NCBI GenBank assembly: GCA_037043015.1
Contig: CM073322.1
Location: 14,767,601 to 14,831,600, forward strand
Length of the DNA stretch: 64,000 nt
Source: Bryum argenteum
Lineage: Eukaryota > Streptophyta > Bryopsida > Bryales > Bryaceae
Direction of reading: 5' to 3'
Shown here: positions 57,401 through 64,000 of the stretch, piece after piece
Position numbering within the stretch: the stretch's first letter is position 1
How the letters are laid out: the number at the start of each line of letters is the position of its first letter
Made by a program: the position numbers and the translations under genes
Notes under the pieces: generated by a model
Seen by the model: only the letters and a program-made list of their open reading frames with translations
What the model was told of the DNA's origin: nothing
The model's database searches: none

Positions 57401-59241
57401 CCATTCGTTGTTGCAAAGCGTGGTAACTGCATTTCGGCAGTCAGTCACGTCCTGATGACGAGCAAGCACTACGGGGTGTTCGTACCACCTAGTCGACCCG
57501 TTTGGTGATGTTACTGGTGGCAGTGGATCGGGTGTATCTGCAAATATTACGCACATCAGATACAGGAGCTTCCGTATACGTTTATCGGAAATTCTCGACA
57601 ACAAAACCGAATGTGATAATGAGGGAAAAGGTTAACGACGTTTACATGATGCGCATCCAATGAAGTGGAGGTCGAGGTCTTCTCGTAGTAAGCACATATC
57701 GTCTAGGATATGCGAGGCCTGACCTGCACTAGGAAGGCTTCCGGTGACCCACTTCATCAAGAACTCGTTCTCGTGCTTGCTCACCAACTCAATCACTGCC
57801 CTTGCTTGAATGTTTGTGATGAACGAAGTCAAGCACTCTCGCCGATCGTCCATACTGCCATCAAGGCGGTCGAAGAGAGCTTCAACTGCGGGATCACCGT
57901 CGGCATACTGGACATCGCCGAACATCATCCATCCCAATTTATCGTACAGGTGAAAGGTGCCTTCCCACCCGTTAACTCCCCTGTCGCGCAATCTTCCCAA
58001 TCGCTGTCCGCTAATATCGGAGCGAGGGTGACACATGTTCGATCCCCTGCAATTTGTTACGGGATACACGATAAGTACTATAGTATCGGTTATCCGATAG
58101 TCAACAAAAAACAGTCTAGCTTTATCAAGTCATTTCATTTCGGATACAAAAGAGAATAACCAAAAATGAAGATTAGGGACTATGATAGGTAATTGCTTAC
58201 CGAGAATTCATGCCTTTGATGATGAACCAACACTTCAAGAGTCTTGCTTCTCGCGGGGGCAGTAACCATTCAACGCGCACTTTGAGGAGTGTATCCACTA
58301 CCACCTGCGCCTCGTCCACATCGTGTTTCCATGGCATAGGCGGCAACTTCTCATGAATAATGTCGTTGGCAGCAGTGTAGTGGAAGAGTAGGTTGTGATC
58401 CCAATGCAACGCCTCCCACTCGAGACCAAACCGCTTATCATACGCAGCCATGCGCTCAAGGAAAACAAGTTCGCGCGCTTTCAATACTTCCGCAGCTTTT
58501 GCCTTCCCATATACCTCCCAGTCGCGCACATCAATCTCGCGTTGCAGGAAGGTCCACGTGCTGCTTATCGAGTTTCTCCAGAACTCAAGAGGTGGTTCCT
58601 GCCATGGCGACTTCGCCTGAGCACATATTACTTTGCAGGCGTCTAACTCGTTGTTTGGTACATCGGCAAGAAAAGCTTGACCGATAGCTGTCTTGAACGT
58701 CTTCGCATTCCCCCCGTCCCCCACTACTTCTGCGACCATACGTTGCAGGCCTTCCACATCGTGCAGAGTGGACAATGCTCCATCGGCAACTAAACCGTGC
58801 GTGAGGAGGATGTAGAGGGCAGTCCTAGGGAGCGGCTCCGGATTCTCCATGCTATACCCCTCGAAGACCTCCTCTCGTAGACGCTTCAACTCTTTGCTAC
58901 GTTGCTGGTCTAGCTTCCTAGCTTTTTCCCGGAAGTTTGGGTCTTCCCACCTGGTCTTACCGACGACTGTCTTAAACTGCTCCAAATACTCTGAGATCTC
59001 GGCGTCGGCGTCACTGCTTTCGGATCGACCTTTTTGGGATCTAGTGACAACCTTGTATGCACTCTCCTCTAGATCCAAACCCCCTCGTACACGACCACCA
59101 CGTAAATCCGTTTCTGACCGCGGTTGCACTATCGCCAAGGCCGATACAGTTCTCTCAGAACTCGCCGGTTGATGGTCGTCCTTGCCAAGAGCGGCATCCT
59201 CTCTATCGTGCACGATAGCAGCCGGATAAGTGCAGTCCCCG
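54425..59241 (-). pseudogene. Ulp1-type cysteine protease (C48 family) carried by the MULE
   Basis: Exons on the minus strand: 59,241-58,201 (5' cut by the gypsy insertion), 58,046-57,646, 57,538-55,683 and 55,511-54,425, with GT-AG joins in matching phase. The C-terminal domain has the Ulp1 catalytic set: His in GHWSLYIV (about 55,156), Asp in HIDTLD (about 55,111), Gln in VPQQGELWECGY and Cys in the same motif (about 54,943). Ulp1 enzymes cleave SUMO or related tags. The long N-terminal part is acidic with 18-residue repeats. A TAG at 57,161-57,163 interrupts exon 3 in frame, and the first exon is separated from its upstream part by the retrotransposon, so the gene is broken although the protease domain itself is intact. 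Confidence 0.82.
56510..56790 (-). repeat. 54-bp coding repeat (18-residue units) in the protease gene
   Basis: CCACCAAATCG recurs at 56,533, 56,587, 56,641 and 56,695, period 54. Each unit encodes EVPERAEGDELPIGDLVE with small changes. Looser copies flank the array. The repeats are highly acidic. Confidence 0.9.
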
Positions 59242-60562
59242 TGTCGCGCACCTCTCCTTGAGGAGTGCCCGCAACACCAAGGGCCCAAGGGGGACACCGG
59301 AGTGACGCCCGGGCCTTGGGGTGCCAAGGTGAAGGGAACCTAAGTGGGCCTAGTGTGGGAGAGGACCCCGGGCGTTGGAGACGCCTCTCACCCACGGAGA
59401 CTAGGAGCCACGAGGGAATGGACATGAGATTATGGAAGCTCATGTTGCCACGATTCCGGGATGCTAAGGAGCACCTCATTTGGAGGTGTGAGCTAAAAGT
59501 TATGGGAGTTGGAAGATTGTGGGACTAAAGGGAGTGCTGTCCAGGGACAGTGCTGGACTGGGAAGCTGGCCCGGGACTCCCGAATCTTCAGAGGGGCATG
59601 ACTCCCGAATCTTCAGAGGGGCATAACTCCCTCAATACTTGTCGGAATGAGGCAAGTAAGGTGTCTATCGGCATCTACTTGACGAGTAGATGTCGATAGA
59701 GTGGTCGCTCGTCGCGTTTGGATGCGGGACGAGGTAGATACGAGCCCTGGAAGGTTCGGGAAGTCTCCCGGGGCCTTCCAGCGGCTAAGGCATTGGGAGA
59801 TTGGGTGGTCTTCCAAAACTAAGAGGTGTGAGGGTCCAGCCCTTCACCTAGGACCAGGGGGCTGCCGAATCCCACAGAGTATACTATGGGGAGGGCTGGT
59901 CTCCCTCCCCACTCCCATGGTGCCTTGGTGGTGACCAAGGTGGGAGTCCCGAGTGGTGTGGCTAGTGTTGGGGCCTCACCATGGGGACTCCCAAGCCAAG
60001 GTGAGTCTGAATGGGTGGAGCTAGTGTTGGGGCTCCACCATGAGGACTCAAAGTGCAAAATGAGGCACGGTGGGTGGAGCTAGTGTTGGGGCTTCACCAC
60101 GGTGGCTCATAAGGACAAGGTGAGTCCCGGTGGGGGAGCTAGTGTTGGGGCTTCACCACGGGGACTCATATAGGCAAAATGAGGACCATGAGTGCTACCG
60201 ATGTGGGGTGGTGTCTCACCGCCGGCGTTGTGATTACTTGGTGGCCTTGGGGTCACCATGGTGGTCATGGGCGGTGGTGAGGAGACACCACCAAGTGCGG
60301 TTAGGCCGCGTGGTATGGGAGTGCCACCAAGTTGGGCCTTGGACATAAGTGGAAGTCCGCACCTAACCATTGGCTACCTACGAAGGGGTTGAGTCCCGGT
60401 TGCATGAGTAGGAGGGATTGATAACCAAGCGGTGAGCTTGGTGGTTGGTATGGGGAGCTAACTTTGTGCATGTGGGGGATGTGCAGAGTTAGCGCTCGTG
60501 ACACTTGCTAGAGTTGGGAAGAAGTTGGTGTAAGCTAAGGTGAACTAGCAAGGGTTGCGACA
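59242..60562 (+). repeat. 5' LTR of the chromovirus-type gypsy element
   Basis: Begins TGTCGC and ends GCGACA, a 6-base inverted repeat with canonical TG...CA. Length 1,321 bases. Two bases separate it from the primer binding site. It contains a 59-bp tandem array and a direct repeat of GACTCCCGAATCTTCAGAGG at about 59,575-59,620. Confidence 0.85.
59961..60196 (+). repeat. 59-bp tandem repeat in the LTR, four copies
   Basis: GCTAGTGTTGGGGC starts at 59,961, 60,020, 60,079 and 60,138, an exact 59-base period. Each unit also has CACCAyGrGGACTC and AAGGTGAG words. Repeats inside LTRs of this kind may act in transcription control. Confidence 0.92.
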
Positions 60563-60564
60563 CT

Positions 60565-60576
60565 TGGTATCAGAGC
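60565..60576 (+). other. primer binding site, initiator Met tRNA
   Basis: TGGTATCAGAGC, complementary to the 3' end of plant initiator methionine tRNA, two bases after the LTR end. It is the standard start of minus-strand DNA synthesis in many plant gypsy elements. Confidence 0.93.
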
Positions 60577-60614
60577 AGGCTTTTAGTACCCAAGTGCAAA
60601 GTTGTGAGGGAGCA

Positions 60615-61925
60615 ATGGGCAAGAAGAAGACCATTGAGGGTGATGAGCCTGGAGCTTCCAAGCGGCCACGCACGAGAGGGAACAAAGACCCCAATCCTAC
60701 AAGTGAGGCTCATTCTCATGACTCCAATGAGCAAGCTGCCACTAGTGAGGGCAATGAGCAGATGGAATTGTCACTTCAAGAGGAGCCCTTGGGTGAAGAG
60801 GAGCGCTCTAGGAAGAGACGCCTAGAGTCTTCCCAAGGGGTGGAAAAACAAGATCCTCAATTGGCTTTCCAAATGAGAATGCTTGAGTTCATGGACTCCG
60901 TGAATCAAGAGCTCAAGCGTGGGAAGGAAGAAAGGGATCGCCAAGAGAGGTTGATTGAACACCTCATGATGCAAGGGTCCCGACCTTCATCTTCCACAAA
61001 AAAGTTGGCTAAGGTAAACATGCCAAGCACCTTCTCGGGACTTGGTAAGGCAAGGAAGGTGAAGGAATTCCTTCTTGAGATGGATAACTACTATGATGTC
61101 CAAAAGCCAGATGAGGAAGACAAGGTTTCCATTGCGGTGACATTTCTCAAGGATCATGCTCTTCAATGGTGGACAAGCAAAAAGGAGCAAGAGCCGGAGT
61201 TGGTGGCAAACTTGACTTGGGGTGGCTTCAAAGACTTGTTGAGTGAACGCTTCACACCAGAGTATCAGGAGTTGAGGGAAGGCATGAACTTGGTGCAAAT
61301 GAGGCACACTGGGTCTCTCAAGGCCTATGTGCGTGACTTCAATGCCCAAATGAATGCCACACCCAAGATGGATGAGTTCTCTAAAGTGCATCTTTTTGGG
61401 TGGGCTTCAAAAGTGGGTGGTGGATGCCTTGTTCAAGTTCCCAAAACTTCCCGAGGATGTGGCGGGCATCATCAAGATTGTTGAAAGGATTGAGGTGATG
61501 GACCCGAGAGGAAGTCAAGTGGCCCCTCTCAACAAAGCGGATCAAATAGGAATGCGGCTCGAGGCAAAGAGCGCAAGAAGTTTGGCTTTGGCAACAAACA
61601 CAAGGGACAAGTGGATGGTGGAGCCTCTAACAAAAGGGAACACCAAGGGGGAAAGCCATCTAAAGGGGGAGACAAAGGTGATGACACCAAGGCCAAGAGG
61701 TGCCATGGTTGTGGCAAGATTGGCCACTTCATTGCGGAGTGCCCCGACAAGAAGGTGAGTACCATTGCAAGTCTTGCTTGTGTTGAAGACCGCATACTAG
61801 AAGGAGGTTTTGTGGCCAAGGCAAGTAGCCTCAAGCCAAGGCCGGGCCTCTTGTTTCTTGAGGCCCAAGTGAAGGACAAAGATGTCTCATGTTTGGTTGA
61901 TACAGGGCAACGCACTCCTTCATGA
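60615..61925 (+). pseudogene. gag: gypsy gag with zinc knuckle, frameshifted
   Basis: Start at 60,615 (MGKKKTIEGDEPG). An N-terminal coiled-coil-like part is followed by the gag capsid region (KVNMPSTFSGLGKARKVKEF, then LQWWTSKKE and LSERFTPEYQ). The zinc knuckle CHGCGKIGHFIAEC (CX2CX4HX4C) is near 61,700. The frame shifts at about 61,392 and again near 61,545. The retropepsin active site DTG follows at about 61,902 and is itself followed by a one-base shift. Confidence 0.88.
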
Positions 61926-64000
61926 GTCCCAAACTAGCAAAGGAGTTGGGCTTGCCACCGCAAAAAGGCAAGCAAGCCCATCAATGTGCGTTTTGCAAAG
62001 GGCGAACCGCACAAGACGGAGGAAGTGGCGTTGCAAGTGACCTTGAAGTGTGGGACATTGGAGTTTGTTGAGAATTTCACATTATGTGAGATGGATGAGG
62101 TAGACCTCATCTTAGGGGATACCTTCTTTGAGGCGCACACAGTGGATGGATGTGGCGCAAGCCAAAGACGGTTAGTGGTGCGCCGTGATGGCAAGGAGTT
62201 AGTGTTGAAGTTAACTCGTGGCCCTTCAATAGCGGGGGCAAATTAAACTTGGTCTCTTTAGACCAAATGTTGGAACATCAATTTGTGGTGATGGCTCGTG
62301 AAGAGCAACTTGGGCATGAGGGGAAGGGGGTGCAACAACCACTTCCCAAAGAAATTCAAGAGGTGTTGGCCAAGTACAAGGATGTGCTTACCAATGAGTT
62401 ACCCAAAGAGCTACCCCAAGAAGAGAAGTGGATCACAAGATCGAGGTGCTACCTGGAGCTGAGCCACCTTCTAAGGCACCTTATCGGTTAAACCAAAAAG
62501 AGTTGATGGAGCTAAAGAAGCAACTAAACGACTTGTTGGAAAGGGGTTATGTGAGACCAAGCAAGTCACCATATGGTGCACCGGTCCTCTTTGTGGACAA
62601 GAAGGATGGCAAGCTTAGGATGTGCATTGATTATAGGGCCTTGAATAAGGTGACCATCAAGAACAACTACCCTTTGCCTCGAATTGATGATCTCTTTGAT
62701 AGATTGGCGGGAGCTAAGTACTTTAGTCGCATAGACTTGAAGTCGGGTTACTACCAAATCCGCATTGCGGATGCGGATGTGGAAAAGACCGCGTGCCGCA
62801 CAAGGTATGGGTCTTATGAGTTCCTTGTGATGCCCTTTGGGTTGTGCAATGCACCCTCAACATTCACAACCCTTATGAACACCATCTTTCGAGAGGAAAT
62901 GGATGACTTTGTGATTGTCTACATCGATGACATCTTGGTGTTTTCCAAGACGGCCGAGGAACATGCAAAGGCACCTTGAGGCGTACTCATGAAGCTTAGA
63001 GACAACAAGCTTTATGCTAATGGGGAAAAGAGTGAGTTTGCACAACTTGAGATGGAGTTCTTGGGCCATGTGGTTACCGGAGATGGAATCAAGCCGGACA
63101 TGAAGAAGGTGAAGGCAATTCAAGAGTGGAAGCGGCCTTCTACACAAAAGGGACTTAGGTCATTCCTTGGCCTAGCAAACTACTATCGCCGCTTCATACG
63201 CAACTTCTCTAAGATTGCCAAGCCTTTGTCCGACTTGTTGAAAAAGGGGTGAACCAAGTATGGGATGAATTTTGCTACCAAGCCTTTGAGGAACTCAAGA
63301 ACAAGTTGTCATCTCCACCAAAGTGTTGAAGTTCCCCGAGTTTGATAAGCCCTTTGAGGTCCACACAGATGCAAGTGACTTTGCCATTGGAGGCGTCTTG
63401 ATGCAAGATGGTAGGCCAATTGCCTATGAGAGCAAGAAGTTGGATGGGTGTCAAAGGAGATGGCCAACTCACGAGAAGGAGCTCTTTGCGGTGGTGCATT
63501 GTTTGAAGACATGGCAACATTACTTGGGGTTGCACAAGACTAAGGTCTACACCGATAATGTGTCTTTGAAGTATTTTGAGACACAAGCACAAATGAGTGC
63601 CAAACAATTGAGGTGGCATGATACTTTGGCGCTCATGAATGTGGACTTGATCCACAAACCGGGCCGTGACAATGTGGTGCCGGATGCGCTAAGTAGAAAG
63701 GAAGAGTTTCATGCCATGAGCACCACCCAAGTCTTGCGGCTCATGTATAAGGGTGAAGGCAATTGGGAACGGCGGATAAGAGAGGGGTACATGAAGGACC
63801 CCGAGGCACAACAAATGCTTGGTGATCTTAGGAAGGGCAAGAAGCTCAAGGTGATCAAGTTGGTGAATGGATTGCTCAAGTATAAGCAAAGTAGGGTGTA
63901 TGTTCCTCAAGGCAAGCTTAGATTGTTGGTTTTGAAGGACGAACATGATAGTCCCATAGCCGCCATAGGGAGAAAAGGCTACCATTGCAACGGTGTCAAG
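61926..64000 (+). pseudogene. pol: gypsy pol (PR end, RT, RNase H, integrase start), frameshifted and cut by window
   Basis: RT domain in 62,428-62,979 with [35 protein letters not shown] and the YIDD catalytic motif. The connection and RNase H continue to about 63,710 (HTDASDFAIGG; ALSRKEEF ends it). The start of the integrase zinc finger region follows to the right edge. Frameshifts are visible near 61,970, 62,425, 62,968 and 63,250, and a stop separates the protease block at 62,246. At least seven frame breaks occur from gag to here, so the copy is dead. Confidence 0.9.

Larger units (their letters stand above)
50019..59241 (+). mobile_element. Mutator-like element (MULE) with MURA-type transposase and Ulp1 protease gene
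   Basis: Two convergent genes, a MULE transposase (plus strand) and a Ulp1-like cysteine protease (minus strand), meet tail to tail at 53,917/54,425. A likely left end is near 50,019 (AGGGCGTCCTCAGTACTGTA), but the target duplication cannot be checked, because the other end lies beyond the gypsy element inserted at 59,242. Introns and untranslated parts are unusually rich in TATCGG/CCGATA words (about 50,250-50,600, 51,330-51,370, 52,490-52,580, 54,000-54,430, 55,600-55,650, 58,080-58,105), which ties the whole segment together. Confidence 0.8.
59242..64000 (+). mobile_element. Ty3/gypsy retrotransposon (chromovirus type), 3' part outside
   Basis: 5' LTR 59,242-60,562, primer binding site for initiator Met tRNA, then gag and pol in order protease, RT, RNase H and the start of integrase, running off the right edge. 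It interrupts the first visible exon of the Ulp1 gene. Candidate target-site bases before the LTR are CCCCG. RT has YIDDILVFS, as in chromoviruses. Many frameshifts show the copy is not functional. Confidence 0.88.

Noticed and set aside
59242-59327. N-terminal extension of the protease ORF into the LTR
   Set aside because: The LTR begins at 59,242, so these codons are retrotransposon sequence read by chance.

Overview
This window looks like plant nuclear DNA dense in transposable elements. Plant origin is supported by an ELIP-type light-harvesting-like protein, a plastid fibrillin with a transit-peptide-like N-terminus, a tRNA-derived SINE with an Au-SINE-like head, and two plant-type Ty3/gypsy elements. 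Host genes have short introns and GC-rich exons in AT-rich surroundings. A non-seed land plant seems plausible, but the sequence does not prove it. No rRNA, CRISPR array or stand-alone tRNA gene was seen.

Layout. 1-~7,060: 3' part of an Athila-like gypsy element with an intact pol and an intact 765-residue ORF in the position of the Athila env-like gene. ~7,080-19,191: a CACTA-type DNA transposon with its right terminus at 19,191. It carries a decayed multi-exon gene ending in a DUF8039-like domain and arrays of AGTCAT-type subterminal motifs. It is split by a complete-ended piggyBac element (8,268-14,440) with TTAA on both sides, matching terminal repeats, a frameshifted DDD transposase and an extra 381-codon ORF.

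19,192-49,340 is the host-gene region: ELIP (22,729-23,510, minus), PAP/fibrillin (24,845-26,639, minus), two near-identical alpha-MPP genes head to head in a large inverted duplication (28,825-31,507 minus; 33,850-36,540 plus) with a RING-finger gene between them, and a short-chain dehydrogenase (43,950-45,919, plus). A small repetitive ORF lies at 48,242-48,819. Small elements are scattered here: a piggyBac-like MITE with TTAA flanks (39,337-39,695), the SINE with target-site duplication (40,565-40,836), and foldback MITEs at 41,853 and 49,342. Several minisatellites also occur.

~50,020-59,241: a large MULE with a MURA-type transposase (plus strand) facing a Ulp1-type cysteine protease gene (minus strand). 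The same gene arrangement as MuDR, but with a SUMO-protease-like second gene. All four in-frame stops in these two genes could come from Gln codons by one C-to-T change. At 59,242 a second gypsy element of chromovirus type (5' LTR 59,242-60,562, Met-tRNA primer site, frameshifted gag-pol) has inserted into the first visible exon of the protease gene and runs off the window.

The main themes are nested insertion (gypsy in MULE; piggyBac in CACTA), likely piggyBac activity in a plant at two levels (autonomous-size copy and MITE), and an inverted gene duplication whose first exon and start of intron 1 look homogenised by gene conversion.
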